Positions 27,423 to 37,272 are shown, counted from the stretch's first letter. The stretch is DNA of 64,000 bases from Agrobacterium vitis (GCF_014926405.1 NZ_JACXXJ020000005.1:2857001-2921000), one strand, 5' to 3'. Notes: generated by a model not told the origin, from the sequence alone. A program made the numbers and translations.

Positions 27423-28265
27423 TTACTTGTCGGTTTCGGTGAGGCCCTTGATGAACCAGCTCTGGAACACCACCACGATGATGACAGGGGGCAGAATAGC
27501 GAGCACGGCCATGGCAAAGGCTTCGTTATAATCGGGAATTTGCGCACCCACCCAGACCTGAAGGATCTGCTTGATACCGCGCATCAGTGTGTAAAAGCTC
27601 TCATCCGTGGTCATCAGCATGGGCCAGAGATACTGGTTCCAACCATAGACGAACATGATGATGAACACCGCCGCAATCATCGTGCGCGACAGCGGGATCA
27701 AAATATCAATCAGGAACTTGAATGGACCGGCACCGTCGATACGGGCCGCTTCCAACAGCTCTTCCGGCACGGATTTAAAGAATTGCCGGAAAAAGAAAGT
27801 GCCGGTGGCAGACGCCAGCAGCGGCAGGATCAGGCCGGTATAGGAATTCAAAAGCCCCAGATCACTCGCCACCTTGTAGGACGGCATGATGCGCACTTCC
27901 AGCGGCAACAGCAGCGTGGTGAAGATGATCCAGAAGGCCAGCGTGGCAAAGCGGAAGCGGAAATAGACAATCGCATAGGCTGCCATCATCGACAGCACGA
28001 TCTTGCCGATGGCAAAGCCAAGGCCGAGGATCAGCGAATTGAGCAGCATGCTGAGACCCGTGACCTTGCCGTTAAAGCCGGTCTGGGCAAACAGCACCTT
28101 GTTATAGGTCTCGCCAAGATGTCCGCCCATGGAGAGCATCAGGCCCTTTTGGTGGATTTCGGCTGCCGTATGCGATGAGGTGGTGAAGGCCACAACCAGC
28201 GGGCCGAGCATCACAAGAACACCGAGCAGCAAGATCACATGGTCGAAGAGTTTGGTTTTATACAT
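27423..28265 (-). CDS. ugpE: ABC transporter permease, UgpE type
   Basis: A 280-residue inner-membrane permease with about six helices and the EAA loop [26 protein letters not shown] near residues 185-210, which docks on the ATPase. The C-terminus [15 protein letters not shown] and [14 protein letters not shown] matches the UgpE/MalG class. It is 10 bp downstream of ugpA and 11 bp upstream of ugpC, so it is part of a tight operon. Confidence 0.92.
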   Translation of the reverse strand: MYKTKLFDHVILLLGVLVMLGPLVVAFTTSSHTAAEIHQKGLMLSMGGHLGETYNKVLFAQTGFNGKVTGLSMLLNSLILGLGFAIGKIVLSMMAAYAIVYFRFRFATLAFWIIFTTLLLPLEVRIMPSYKVASDLGLLNSYTGLILPLLASATGTFFFRQFFKSVPEELLEAARIDGAGPFKFLIDILIPLSRTMIAAVFIIMFVYGWNQYLWPMLMTTDESFYTLMRGIKQILQVWVGAQIPDYNEAFAMAVLAILPPVIIVVVFQSWFIKGLTETDK

Positions 28266-28275
28266 GGTCTTCTCC

Positions 28276-29157
28276 TCAACCGTAATGGACGCGCCGCTCG
28301 ATGAAGCGGAACTGGATCATTGTCAAAACCAGCACGACGACCATCAGGATCACCGACTGCGCGGAAGAAGAGCCGATGTCATTGCTCCGGAAGCCATCGG
28401 TATAAACCTTGTAAACCAAGGTGATCGGGTTATCGGCGGGCTTATCCTTGACGATCACGTCAATCACACCAAACGTATCGAACAGCGAATAGGTCATGTT
28501 GACCACCAGCAGGAAAAACGCGGTCGGCGTCAAAAGCGGCATGGTCACGGTCCAGAACCGGCGCGTGCCGGAGCGGCAATCCAGCGTGGCGGCTTCGCGC
28601 ACCGAGGCCGGAATGCCCTGAAGGCCTGAGAGAATGAAGATGAAATTGTAGGGAATCTGGTTCCAGACCGCGATTGTCACCATGGCAAAGGCGGTGTCAA
28701 AATAGTTCAGACCCACCTTCATGTCCCAGCCAAACAGGGCGACGAATTTCACGAAGGGACCGATGTGCTGATCAAAGAACATCATGCCGATCAGGCCAGC
28801 CACAGGCGGCGCGATGGCGTAGACAACGATCAGCAGGGTCTTGTAGGCCGATTGTCCGCGGATCACAGCATCAGCCTTGACGGCGAGCACGGTTCCGATG
28901 GACAGCACCAAAAACGTCACCACCACGCTGAAGCACAGCGTAAACAGCGCGATTTTGCGATATTCAGACGAGCTGAACATATCGATATAATTGGCCAGCC
29001 CCACGAAGGTTGAGCCAAAGCCGAACGGGTCCTCAATATAGAAGGACGACTGAATGGCCTGCACCGCCGGCCAATAGAAGAAGATCGCCACAATGCACAA
29101 TTGCGGAGCCAAAAAGACATAAGGCAGAAATCGCGAGTTGAACTGAACGCGCTTCAT
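28276..29157 (-). CDS. ugpA: ABC transporter permease, UgpA type
   Basis: A 293-residue permease with six predicted helices, the UgpA-like start KRVQFNSRFLPYVFLAPQL and the EAA loop region ASVREAATLDCRSGTRRFWTVTMPLL. It pairs with UgpE to form the translocation pore. The gene follows ugpB after 75 bp that contain a strong hairpin, which would let the binding protein be made in excess over the membrane subunits. Confidence 0.92.
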   Translation of the reverse strand: MKRVQFNSRFLPYVFLAPQLCIVAIFFYWPAVQAIQSSFYIEDPFGFGSTFVGLANYIDMFSSSEYRKIALFTLCFSVVVTFLVLSIGTVLAVKADAVIRGQSAYKTLLIVVYAIAPPVAGLIGMMFFDQHIGPFVKFVALFGWDMKVGLNYFDTAFAMVTIAVWNQIPYNFIFILSGLQGIPASVREAATLDCRSGTRRFWTVTMPLLTPTAFFLLVVNMTYSLFDTFGVIDVIVKDKPADNPITLVYKVYTDGFRSNDIGSSSAQSVILMVVVLVLTMIQFRFIERRVHYG

Positions 29158-29179
29158 CGCGGCAACCTTTCAAAGCAAG

Positions 29180-29207
29180 TCCCGGAGGCGATAGATCGCC
29201 TCCGGGA
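29180..29207 (-). terminator. Stem-loop between ugpB and ugpA (partial terminator/mRNA stabiliser)
   Basis: Perfect 13-bp arms TCCCGGAGGCGAT and ATCGCCTCCGGGA are separated by only 2 bp, so the inner pairs must open to form a loop. No T-run follows in the direction of transcription. Such hairpins after binding-protein genes commonly protect the upstream mRNA or attenuate read-through. Confidence 0.65.
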
Positions 29208-29232
29208 GAGATCAGATCTCAATTGTCAGGGT

Positions 29233-30531
29233 TCAGCCTGCGGTCTTGGCAAAGCGTGCCAGGATTTCGTCAGCTTCCTTCTTGATGGTTTCCATCGCAG
29301 CCTTTGGCGTGGTTTCACCAGAGAAGATCTTGTTGTATTCGCGTTCCATCACAGAGCGGATCTGTGGGTAGAAACCAAGGCGATAGCCCTTGTCCCATTC
29401 GCCGCCTGGAAGCTGAAGCTGCTTGATGCCCACTTCGGCAACAGGAGCCTTTTCGTAATAGCCTTCCTTCTTGGCCAACTCGTAAGCCGCCGTGGTGATG
29501 GCAACATAACCGGTGGCCTGATGGTAGAATTTCTGGATTTCAGGCTGAGTCAGGAAGTTGAAGAAAGCGGCTGTGCACTTGTTTTCAGCTTCCGTCTTGC
29601 CGGACATGGCATAAAGGGCAGCGCCGCCGATGAAGCTATGCACGCCCGCACCCTTGATCGAGCCCCAGTAGGGCAGGAAGGTTGCCGAAAACGGCATGGA
29701 GGCGGTCTTCTGCAAGCCACCGAACGAGCCGGAAGAGCCAACCCAAAGCGCAACCTTACCCTCTTCAAAAGGCTTCTGGTTGTCGTTCCAGCCTGCGCCG
29801 TAATAGGCGAAGTAACCCTCGTCCTTCCAGGCCTTCAACTTGTCATACATCATCACGTGGTTTGGATCGGTCACGTTGATGGTGGTCCCTGCAAGACCAT
29901 CATACCCATTGTTGTTCGAAGCAAACTGGATGTTGTTGCGCGAGAAGAAATTCTCGGTGAATTCCCAGGTCAACTGCGACTGAACCAGCGGAATATAACC
30001 GGCAGCCTTCAGCTTTGGGGCAATGGCTTCAAACTCTTCCCAGGTCTTTGGCGCTTCAACGCCAGCCTTTTTCAGGGCTTCTGTGTTGATATAGAGAATA
30101 GGCGCCGAGGAGTTGAACGGCATGCCGACGAACTTGCCGGTCTTATCGGCGTAGAAGTAGCGCACACCTTCGATGAAAGCACTGCGGTCAAACTTGTAAC
30201 CGGCCTTCAACAGCAGATCTTCTGCTGGAATAGTGGCACCCTTGGCATTGATGATCGTCGCAGAACCGGCATCGAACACCTGAAGAATGTTTGGCTGATC
30301 ATGCGAACGGAATGCCGCGATGCCAGCCGCCAGCGCTTCTTCGTAGGAGCCCTTCGACACCGGCGTCAGAACGCATTCGCTCTGGGCAGCGTTGAACTTC
30401 TGCGACAATTCATTGATGACTTCGCCGTTGCGGCCACCCATGCCGTGCCACCAGCTGATGTTGGTTGCGGCAAATGATGATGTGGTCGATACGGTCACGG
30501 CCAGCGCCGCCATCGAAAGCTTCTTGAACAT
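29233..30531 (-). CDS. ugpB: Glycerol-3-phosphate ABC transporter substrate-binding protein
   Basis: A 432-residue periplasmic binding protein with a signal peptide (MFKKLSMAALAVTVSTTSSFAA). The mature start ISWWHGMGGRNGEVINELSQKFN matches the UgpB pattern of a WH-S/G-M-G motif and glycerol-phosphate pocket, and MPFNSSAPILYIN is the UgpB-type hinge segment. The ATG at 30531 has a GAGAGGA ribosome binding site; the frame extends to 30564 without a signal peptide start. It leads the ugpBAEC operon. The PHO-box array upstream suggests induction by phosphate starvation, as for ugp in E. coli and rhizobia. Confidence 0.93.
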   Translation of the reverse strand: MFKKLSMAALAVTVSTTSSFAATNISWWHGMGGRNGEVINELSQKFNAAQSECVLTPVSKGSYEEALAAGIAAFRSHDQPNILQVFDAGSATIINAKGATIPAEDLLLKAGYKFDRSAFIEGVRYFYADKTGKFVGMPFNSSAPILYINTEALKKAGVEAPKTWEEFEAIAPKLKAAGYIPLVQSQLTWEFTENFFSRNNIQFASNNNGYDGLAGTTINVTDPNHVMMYDKLKAWKDEGYFAYYGAGWNDNQKPFEEGKVALWVGSSGSFGGLQKTASMPFSATFLPYWGSIKGAGVHSFIGGAALYAMSGKTEAENKCTAAFFNFLTQPEIQKFYHQATGYVAITTAAYELAKKEGYYEKAPVAEVGIKQLQLPGGEWDKGYRLGFYPQIRSVMEREYNKIFSGETTPKAAMETIKKEADEILARFAKTAG

Positions 30532-30581
30532 GGTAGATCCTCTCCGCCAATCTGGGGTGAGCATGCCCTTAGTGAGCCAAG

Positions 30582-30610
30582 ATGACAGAGAATTGAATAT
30601 TTTGTGACAG
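30582..30610 (-). promoter_or_regulatory. PHO-box-like array upstream of ugpB
   Basis: On the minus strand the heptamers CTGTCAC (30604-30610), TATTCAA (30593-30599) and CTGTCAT (30582-30588) are spaced exactly 11 bp apart, the period of PhoB sites (consensus CTGTCAT in tandem, 4-bp spacers). The outer two match the consensus closely; the middle one is degenerate. The array lies 51-79 bp upstream of the ugpB ATG. Confidence 0.7.
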
Positions 30611-30704
30611 CACAGTCATATTGGCAGTGAAAATGAATTCCTGCCAAAATATCCAATGTAAATGCTTACTATAAATACTCGGTATACTCTGGGGTAGTGG
30701 ATTA

Positions 30705-31091
30705 TCAAAAAGCACCAGAAAAGTGCCTGGGCCAGCGCCAGGGCAAGACCGCGACAATGTCGCAGCGGATCGACAGGCGGCTGGCATCCGGCTGACGGCA
30801 CAGCCAGAGATCTCCGGCAGCGCGAATGCGGCGCTGGCTCTCAAAACTCACAGCATCGACGGCCGATTGCTGCGTGGCACGCGCCTTGACCTCAACCAGC
30901 ACGACCAGATCGCCGCGCCGAACGATAAGGTCGATTTCACCTGAGCGGGTTTTGTAACGCAAGGCGACGATCCGGTACCCCTTCGACAGCAGATAGGCAG
31001 CCGCCAGATATTCCGACCAACGGCCACGCCGCTCGGCTCGCTTGCGCGCTGCGCCGGATGGGTCTTTCGGCCTTTTGTCCTGAACCCTCAC
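30705..31091 (-). CDS. YraN/UPF0102 family endonuclease-like protein
   Basis: A 128-residue protein of the UPF0102 family, which has a restriction-endonuclease (Holliday-junction-resolvase-like) fold: [19 protein letters not shown], then [21 protein letters not shown] with the catalytic D and ExK, then the [11 protein letters not shown] segment. Its biological role is unproven. The GTG start at 31091 overlaps the rsmI stop (GTGA), so the two are translationally coupled, an order seen in many bacteria. Confidence 0.9.
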   Translation of the reverse strand: MRVQDKRPKDPSGAARKRAERRGRWSEYLAAAYLLSKGYRIVALRYKTRSGEIDLIVRRGDLVVLVEVKARATQQSAVDAVSFESQRRIRAAGDLWLCRQPDASRLSIRCDIVAVLPWRWPRHFSGAF

Positions 31092-32008
31092 CCGGCCTTC
31101 AACTCCAGCAGGCGCTGATAGAGATCCTTGCGCGGCAGGCCGGTCTGGCGGGCGGCCTCAGTAGCCGCCCCCGCCGTCGGCAGGGTTTGCGCGAGCTGTA
31201 CCAGCAACCGGTCCACATCGGCGGCATCCGGGGGACCAGAGGGAAGCGGCGGCCCGACCACCAGCACGACCTCACCTTTGACCTGGCGTTCGTCATCATA
31301 CCAGTCGGATAATTCTGCCAGAGTGCCGCGTCGGAATTCCTCGAATGTCTTCGTCAGTTCGCGGCAGACGCAGGCGCTGCGCTCGGCGCCCAATACCTCG
31401 GCAGCTGCGGCAAGAGTCGCACCGATGCGATGCGGCGATTCAAAGAAGATCAGCGTGGCCGGTGTTGCCGCCCATTGCGCAAGCCGGTCGCGGCGGGCCT
31501 TGTCCTTGGTGGGCAGGAAACCCGCAAACAGGAAGGCATCATTGGGCAGGCCGGAGCCGACCAGTGCTGCAAGCGGCGCCGACGGCCCCGGCAAAGGCAC
31601 GACCCGCAGCCCCGCCTCAATGGCAAGCTTCGCCAGCCGATATCCCGGATCGGAGACCAGCGGTGTCCCCGCATCGGAAACCAGCGCCACGGATTTGCCT
31701 GACGCAAGCGCCTCGATCAGCTTCGGTCCGACCTCTTCGGCATTATATTCGTGATAGGCATAGGGACGGGTGGTGATACCATAGCGGTCCAGAAGAACAC
31801 GGGTGACGCGGGTATCCTCGCAGGCCAGAACATCGGCCCCGGCCAGCACTTCCAAAGCCCGCAGCGTGATGTCGGAGAGGTTGCCGATCGGGGTTGCCAC
31901 CAGATAGAGCGCCGGCTCGATTGGCCGGGCCGTGACCGGGCGATCATGCAGCCGGAAACTTTTCTGCCCGTCATTCGGCGTGTTCACAGTCTCTGCCACG
32001 GCACTCAT
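31088..32008 (-). CDS. rsmI: 16S rRNA (cytidine-1402-2'-O)-methyltransferase RsmI
   Basis: A 306-residue SAM-dependent methyltransferase that modifies C1402 in the ribosomal P-site region. It shows [21 protein letters not shown], the long [17 protein letters not shown] motif and [18 protein letters not shown], all characteristic of RsmI. The C-terminal helix region [10 protein letters not shown] is typical. It is divergent from dnaN with a 298-bp gap, and leads a two-gene operon with yraN. Confidence 0.96.
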   Translation of the reverse strand: MSAVAETVNTPNDGQKSFRLHDRPVTARPIEPALYLVATPIGNLSDITLRALEVLAGADVLACEDTRVTRVLLDRYGITTRPYAYHEYNAEEVGPKLIEALASGKSVALVSDAGTPLVSDPGYRLAKLAIEAGLRVVPLPGPSAPLAALVGSGLPNDAFLFAGFLPTKDKARRDRLAQWAATPATLIFFESPHRIGATLAAAAEVLGAERSACVCRELTKTFEEFRRGTLAELSDWYDDERQVKGEVVLVVGPPLPSGPPDAADVDRLLVQLAQTLPTAGAATEAARQTGLPRKDLYQRLLELKAG

Positions 32009-32306
32009 CCCATTCTCTCTTCATTCGGATAGTCCTTGGCCGGACCAGTCCACTCAGGCGCATGACATGCATGGCCTGCCCTTGTTATGGGCGAGGCAGG
32101 CCGCCCCCGCAAGCGCCCCTGCACGCCAAGGAGCGTGATCTGTGGTGGAAAGCCTCGGCCAAGACGTGCCAAAAGACGGCAGGCCCTTGCATTTTGATCG
32201 TCTTTGCTGCCATTTTGCCCGTCCGAATAAAGCCGGGCACAATCGCCCGGATCAAGGCAAGCCGATCCCGAATGCCGGATCGCACAGGTCGAAAGTGGCA
32301 GCGTCG

Positions 32307-33425
32307 ATGCGTATTACTCTTGAACGGTCCAATCTTCTCAAGTCCCTGAACCATGTTCACCGGGTGGTCGAACGGCGCAATACCATTCCGATCCTGTCCA
32401 ACGTGCTGCTGCGCGCCGAAGGCCAGAGCCTGTCGATGAAGGCAACCGACCTCGATCTGGAAGTGACCGAAGCAACCCCGGCCAATATCGAGCAGGCCGG
32501 TGCGACCACGGTTCCCGCGCATCTGCTCTATGAAATCGTCCGCAAATTGTCTGACGGTGCCGAGGTGCTGCTCTCGACCAATCCGGATGGCGCCAGCATG
32601 ACGGTTGCCTCCGGTCGTTCGAAATTCTCGCTGCAATGCCTGCCGGAGCAGGATTTTCCCGACCTGACCACCGGCAGCTTCAGCCATTCCTTCAAGCTGA
32701 AGGCCTCCGACCTCAAAATGCTGATCGATCGCACCCAGTTCGCGATCTCAACGGAAGAAACCCGCTATTATCTGAACGGCATTTACCTCCACACCATAGA
32801 AGCCGATGGCAAGTTGAAGCTGCGCGCCGTCGCAACCGATGGCCACCGGCTGGCCCGCGCCGATGTGGAAGCACCTTCGGGTTCGGAAGGCATGCCGGGT
32901 ATCATCATTCCGCGCAAAACGGTTGGCGAGTTGCAGAAGCTGGTCGATAACCCCGATCTCACCGTGTCGCTCGAAGTGTCGGATGCCAAGATCCGCTTCA
33001 ATATCGGCGAGATCGTCATGACCTCGAAGCTGATCGACGGCACCTTCCCCGATTATCAACGGGTCATTCCCCAGGCCAATGACAAGGAAATGCGGGTCGA
33101 TTGCCAGACCTTCGCCCGCGCCGTCGACCGTGTCTCCACCATTTCGTCGGAACGTGGCCGGGCGGTGAAGCTGGCCATCGGCGACGGCCATCTGATGCTG
33201 ACGGTCAACAACCCGGATTCGGGCAGCGCCACCGAGGAAGTCGCCGTCGGCTACGAAAGCGACGCGATGGAAATCGGCTTCAACGCCAAATATCTGCTCG
33301 ACATCACCGCGCAACTGTCCGGCGAAGAGGCGATTTTCCTTCTGGCCGATGCCGGATCGCCGACCCTGATCCGCGATACCGCCGGTGACGATGCGCTTTA
33401 CGTGCTGATGCCGATGCGCGTTTAG
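32307..33425 (+). CDS. dnaN: DNA polymerase III beta subunit (sliding clamp)
   Basis: A 372-residue processivity clamp that tethers the replicase and repair polymerases to DNA. It has the three-domain clamp fold with MRITLERSNLLKSLNHVHRVVERRNT at the start, the RYYLNGIYL region in the middle domain and C-terminal ALYVLMPMRV, where the conserved PMR is part of the protein-binding pocket. The frame opens at 32142, but the ATG at 32307 gives the conserved start. In this family dnaN is not beside dnaA, which fits. A terminator follows 24 bp later. Confidence 0.97.
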   Translation: MRITLERSNLLKSLNHVHRVVERRNTIPILSNVLLRAEGQSLSMKATDLDLEVTEATPANIEQAGATTVPAHLLYEIVRKLSDGAEVLLSTNPDGASMTVASGRSKFSLQCLPEQDFPDLTTGSFSHSFKLKASDLKMLIDRTQFAISTEETRYYLNGIYLHTIEADGKLKLRAVATDGHRLARADVEAPSGSEGMPGIIIPRKTVGELQKLVDNPDLTVSLEVSDAKIRFNIGEIVMTSKLIDGTFPDYQRVIPQANDKEMRVDCQTFARAVDRVSTISSERGRAVKLAIGDGHLMLTVNNPDSGSATEEVAVGYESDAMEIGFNAKYLLDITAQLSGEEAIFLLADAGSPTLIRDTAGDDALYVLMPMRV

Positions 33426-33448
33426 GTTCTCCGTCTCTGCCATCAATC

Positions 33449-33487
33449 AATAACGCCGTCTCGTGCGCAAGCCGGGGCGGCGTTATT
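33449..33487 (+). terminator. dnaN terminator
   Basis: Arms AATAACGCCG (33449-33458) and CGGCGTTATT (33478-33487) are perfect over 10 bp with a 19-nt loop and are followed by GTTTTGTC. Confidence 0.75.
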
Positions 33488-33667
33488 GTTTTGTCTGGCC
33501 CGGAAAGGGCTGGCTGAATTGCGTCTTTTTCAACACCGTCCAACTTGGGTCAGACACAAAATTTTCACATGCGCGCCATTTTGTCTTGTTTTCGCGACAA
33601 ATCGCATCAACATGCCGATTATGCGCCCATGATCGGCGCAGCATATCTTTTTAGGAGATGACTGCGA

Positions 33668-34261
33668 ATGAAGCTCAACCTGAAGCAACGGCTGGAAAAG
33701 AAGTTCGACGAGGAAATCCGTTTCTTCAAGGGCATGATGCAGGGGCCGAAGCTGGTGGGCGCCATCGTGCCGACCTCCACCATTACTGCCCGGCGCATGG
33801 CCAGCATCATCACGCCGGAAAGCGGGTTGCCGGTGCTGGAACTGGGACCGGGAACCGGCGTGATCACCAAGGCGATCCTGGCGCGCGGCATCAAGCCGGA
33901 GAAACTGGTATCCGTCGAATATTCCGCCGACTTCCACCGGCACCTGACCCAGACGATCCCCGGCGTCAATTTTGTCCACGGTGACGCCTTCAACCTGGAA
34001 AAGACGCTGGGCCCGCTGTCCGGCCTGTCCTTTGACTGCGTGATTTCCGCCATGCCGCTCCTGAACTTCCCGATGCAGGAGCGCATCCGGCTGCTGGAGG
34101 ACCTTTTGGACCGCATGCCGCATGGACGGCCCGTCATGCAGATTTCCTACGGACCGATGTCGCCGATCATCGCCAAGGGCGGCAGCTATTTCATCCAGCA
34201 TTTCGATTTCGTGGTCCGCAATATTCCACCAGCCCAGCTCTGGATCTATCGCCGCCGCTAA
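33668..34261 (+). CDS. pmtA: Phosphatidylethanolamine N-methyltransferase (Sinorhizobium type)
   Basis: A 197-residue soluble SAM-dependent methyltransferase that converts phosphatidylethanolamine stepwise to phosphatidylcholine, a major rhizobial membrane lipid. The VPTSTITARRMASIITP lead-in, SAM loop LELGPGTGVITKAIL, VVSAMPLLNFP-type segment (VISAMPLLNFPM) and the final NIPPAQLWIY closely match my recollection of PmtA from S. meliloti in order and length. A TTAGGAG ribosome binding site precedes the ATG. A histidine phosphatase and pyrF follow in tight succession. Confidence 0.93.
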   Translation: MKLNLKQRLEKKFDEEIRFFKGMMQGPKLVGAIVPTSTITARRMASIITPESGLPVLELGPGTGVITKAILARGIKPEKLVSVEYSADFHRHLTQTIPGVNFVHGDAFNLEKTLGPLSGLSFDCVISAMPLLNFPMQERIRLLEDLLDRMPHGRPVMQISYGPMSPIIAKGGSYFIQHFDFVVRNIPPAQLWIYRRR

Positions 34262-34274
34262 AGAGACCCAAGAC

Positions 34275-34862
34275 ATGTTTGCCGTCTACATCACCCATCC
34301 GCAGGTCCGGATCGACCCGGACGTGCCGGTGCCGCAATGGGGACTGTCCGACATGGGACAGGAACGGACCCGCAGGACGGCTGAGGCCGCCTGGGTGCGC
34401 CAGCTTGGCCGCATCGTCAGCAGCGCCGAGACCAAGGCCGTGGAAACAGCGGCGATCCTGGCGGGTGCGGCCACTATCGGTGTCGAACAGATCGAGACCA
34501 TGCATGAAAACGACCGCTCCGCGACCGGCTTTCTGACCCCGCCGGAGTTTGAAAAGGCGGCGGACTGGTTCTTTGCCCATCCTGAGGACAGTTTTTGCGG
34601 CTGGGAACGGGCCATCGATGCGCAGGCCCGGATTGTCGGAGCGATTCAGGATGTTCTTGGCAGCCACGATCCGGCTGTTCCTATCGCCTTCATCGGTCAC
34701 GGCGGCGTCGGAACCCTGTTGAAATGTCACCTGCAAGGCCAGCCGATTAGCCGAAGCGGCGATCAACCGCCGGGCGGCGGCAATCTCTTCTGCTTCACTC
34801 TTGCGGATCTGACCGTCACATGCGACTGGACCGCCATGGAAACCTGGCAGGGAGATCGTTGA
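34275..34862 (+). CDS. Histidine phosphatase family protein
   Basis: A 195-residue protein of the phosphoglycerate-mutase-like fold. The usual N-terminal RHG motif appears as [12 protein letters not shown] (H8 in a divergent setting), followed by [11 protein letters not shown] and the second catalytic His in [11 protein letters not shown]. The loss of the canonical RHGE suggests an altered or weak phosphatase. It starts 13 bp after pmtA and its stop overlaps the pyrF ATG by one base, so the three are likely one transcript. Substrate unknown. Confidence 0.8.
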   Translation: MFAVYITHPQVRIDPDVPVPQWGLSDMGQERTRRTAEAAWVRQLGRIVSSAETKAVETAAILAGAATIGVEQIETMHENDRSATGFLTPPEFEKAADWFFAHPEDSFCGWERAIDAQARIVGAIQDVLGSHDPAVPIAFIGHGGVGTLLKCHLQGQPISRSGDQPPGGGNLFCFTLADLTVTCDWTAMETWQGDR

Positions 34863-35557
34863 TGGATGCGCGCAATCGTTTGATCGTGGGGCTTGACGTC
34901 GCCACCGTCGCTGAGGCGGAAAAACTGGTCTCGACGCTGGCCGAAGACGTGACCTTCTACAAGATCGGCTATCAACTGGCCTTCGCAGGCGGGCTGGAAT
35001 TTGCCCGAGACCTCGCCCAAAGCGGCAAGAAGGTCTTCCTGGATATGAAACTGCTCGATATCGACAATACCGTCGCCTCGGCGGTGGAGAATATTGTCCG
35101 GATGGGCATGACCATGCTGACGCTGCATGCCTATCCTAAAGCCATGCAGGCAGCCGTGGAAGCAGCGCAAGGGTCAGGTCTCTGCCTGCTCGGCGTGACG
35201 GTCTTAACCTCAATGGATGACCAGGATCTCACCGATGCCGGTTATCAGGGCGATGCCCGGTCACTGGTCCTGAAGCGAGCCGCCCAGGCAAAAGAAAAAG
35301 GCATGGGCGGTATCGTCTGCTCGGCGCAGGAAGCCCAGGCTGTGCGCGCCATTCTCGGCTCCGACATGGCCATTGTCACGCCCGGCATCCGCCCCGCTGG
35401 CAGTGATGCCGGTGACCAGAAACGGGTGATGACACCGGCAGACGCCATCCATGCCGGTTCCAGCCATTTGGTTGTCGGCCGCCCGATCGTCAAGGCAGAC
35501 GATCCGAGAGCCGCAACCCAGGTCATTCTCGCCGAAATGCAGGCCGCTTTCACCTGA
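34862..35557 (+). CDS. pyrF: Orotidine 5'-phosphate decarboxylase
   Basis: A 231-residue TIM-barrel enzyme producing UMP in the last step of de novo pyrimidine synthesis. The catalytic tetrad lies in the [13 protein letters not shown] motif (D-K-D), with a substrate loop in TPGIRPAG and the phosphate-binding [10 protein letters not shown]. The ATG at 34862 (TGATG overlap with the preceding stop) gives the normal N-terminus LIVGLDV. It converges on the beta-helix gene with 19 bp between stops. Confidence 0.96.
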   Translation: MDARNRLIVGLDVATVAEAEKLVSTLAEDVTFYKIGYQLAFAGGLEFARDLAQSGKKVFLDMKLLDIDNTVASAVENIVRMGMTMLTLHAYPKAMQAAVEAAQGSGLCLLGVTVLTSMDDQDLTDAGYQGDARSLVLKRAAQAKEKGMGGIVCSAQEAQAVRAILGSDMAIVTPGIRPAGSDAGDQKRVMTPADAIHAGSSHLVVGRPIVKADDPRAATQVILAEMQAAFT

Positions 35558-35576
35558 CGTCTATGAGGAGTTGTCC

Positions 35577-36728
35577 TCAAGGCTTGATGCCATTGCCGCT
35601 CAGCACATTGTTTTGGCCATTGTCGCGGATCAGGTCGGCGTCCCCACCAATGATTTGGTTGCCACTGACGGTGTTGAAATCGGCAAAGCTGTGATTGTCG
35701 GCACCGCTACCGAAAGGGGCGGGCGGGTCCTGGTAGCAATAGAGATTGCGCCAGGCCTCGCGGGCATTCAGCCAGATGGCCGGGCGCGGGCGAAAAACGT
35801 CCTGGTAGGTGAATTTATTATCGGCGATCCGGTTATGCTGCGGGGTCTGGTGGCGGATGGTGCCGCCCTCGCCGCAATTGCGGTAGAGAAAAATACCGCC
35901 ATGCTGCGCGTTGGCGAAGCTATTGGCTTCGATGACATTATGCGCCGATCCGTCCACCGCGATCATTTCGCGGCTTCGCGTCGCCAGTTCGAAACTATTG
36001 CCTGAAATGGTGTTATGCGCGGTCTCCGCATCGAGATAGATCGCCGATCCCTTGGTCTGCCCCTGGATGGTCGAGTGCGACAGGGTCACATGGGTGACAC
36101 CGGGGGCGACATAAAGCGGGATAGGACCATCAGCGACAATCGACAGAGTGTCCAGCACGATGCCGGACGGTGCGACCGACTGGGCATATTCGGTATGATT
36201 GCGATTGAGCGAGGATTGCCGCACCAGCTCCGCCTCGCCATTGGCGCCAAGCCCCATGATGTGGATGGAACCGTAGATCTTGCAATTGCGGATCACGATA
36301 TCGTGCGGAACGCTCCAACTGCCGTCATCCTTGCGCAGCGACGCAATGCGGATGGTGGGCGGCGCGCCCTTCGGCACACTTCCCGGCAGGCCAATAACAC
36401 CGCCATGGCAATCGATGCTGACACCGCTGGCATCGGCCCCCAGCAATTCCAGGTTTTGCATCACCAGATCGTCATGGGTCAACTCGACCTTGCAGGCCAA
36501 CCGCAAGACACTTTCGGCCTCAAGCGGCGTGTCGCGCAGCGCATCATAAACCGAGGGAGCGCAGGGCTTGGCAAGCGCGCCATGGCTGGCAGCAGGCGCG
36601 GAGGCCGCGAACGCACTGCCTTCCATCAGCGAGACGGTGGCAAAGGGGACCGGCAGCAAAGGAACGGACAATAGGAAAAACAACAGGACCGGCGTGAGCT
36701 TTGGAAGCCTGTTCATCTCCCTGCTCAT
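35577..36728 (-). CDS. Secreted right-handed beta-helix protein of unknown function
   Basis: A protein of about 383 residues with a signal peptide (MNRLPKLTPVLLFFLLSVPLLP...AFAA) and then a repetitive, Asn-rich body of parallel beta-helix type: repeated motifs of the form N-x-I-x-x-N-x-F and H-N-x-I-x-x-N/G from about residue 150 to the end (HNTISGNSF, HNVIEANSF, HNRIADNKF, FNTVSGNQI, NNVLSGNGI). A DUF/NosD-like carbohydrate-binding or lyase fold is likely, but no catalytic set is recognised. Start is ambiguous: ATG at 36728, ATG at 36716 or GTG at 36761 are all in frame without a clear ribosome binding site. Confidence 0.75.
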   Translation of the reverse strand: MSREMNRLPKLTPVLLFFLLSVPLLPVPFATVSLMEGSAFAASAPAASHGALAKPCAPSVYDALRDTPLEAESVLRLACKVELTHDDLVMQNLELLGADASGVSIDCHGGVIGLPGSVPKGAPPTIRIASLRKDDGSWSVPHDIVIRNCKIYGSIHIMGLGANGEAELVRQSSLNRNHTEYAQSVAPSGIVLDTLSIVADGPIPLYVAPGVTHVTLSHSTIQGQTKGSAIYLDAETAHNTISGNSFELATRSREMIAVDGSAHNVIEANSFANAQHGGIFLYRNCGEGGTIRHQTPQHNRIADNKFTYQDVFRPRPAIWLNAREAWRNLYCYQDPPAPFGSGADNHSFADFNTVSGNQIIGGDADLIRDNGQNNVLSGNGIKP

Positions 36729-36981
36729 TTCATTGTGTATCAGGTTGCGGATATTGACCACCTTGACCCCGTCTCCGATTGGTACCCCAGACGGGCTGGC
36801 CGTCGCGCTGAATTTGACAATGCCTCACTCTTGCGGCCAAAGCCAAGGCCACAAAACATCGCACAAGCGCCCTTTCCATCCTTCAAACCATTGGCCGCCC
36901 ATATTGGCCGCCCGTACTGGCCCACTTGACCTTGCAGCAAAATTCACCGATCACCAAAGAGAAACCGAAAGAGGTGATTTG

Positions 36982-37272
36982 ATGGCAAAGGGATATTGGA
37001 TCGCGCGCGTCGATGTGCGTGATGCGGAACGCTACAAGGATTACGTCTCGACGGCAAAGCCGGCTTTTGAGCGTTTCGGTGCTGTCTTTCTGGCCCGTGG
37101 CGGCAAGACGGATGCCGTGGAAGGCCAAAGCCGGGCCCGCAACGTGGTCATCGAGTTTCCGTCCTTTCAGGCCGCTTATGATTGCTATCACTCACCGGAA
37201 TATCAGGCCGCCGTCAAGATCCGCCAGGAAGTCGCCGACGGCGAGATTGTCTTGGTCGAAGGCAATCTTTGA
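36982..37272 (+). CDS. DUF1330 domain-containing protein
   Basis: A 96-residue dimeric alpha-beta barrel type protein: GYWIARVDVRDAERYKDYVSTAKPAFERFGAVFLARGG and VVIEFPSFQAAYDCYHSPEYQAA are the two family signatures. The reaction is unknown for DUF1330. ATG at 36982 follows GAGGTG. It is transcribed away from the beta-helix gene and stands alone. Confidence 0.9.
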   Translation: MAKGYWIARVDVRDAERYKDYVSTAKPAFERFGAVFLARGGKTDAVEGQSRARNVVIEFPSFQAAYDCYHSPEYQAAVKIRQEVADGEIVLVEGNL

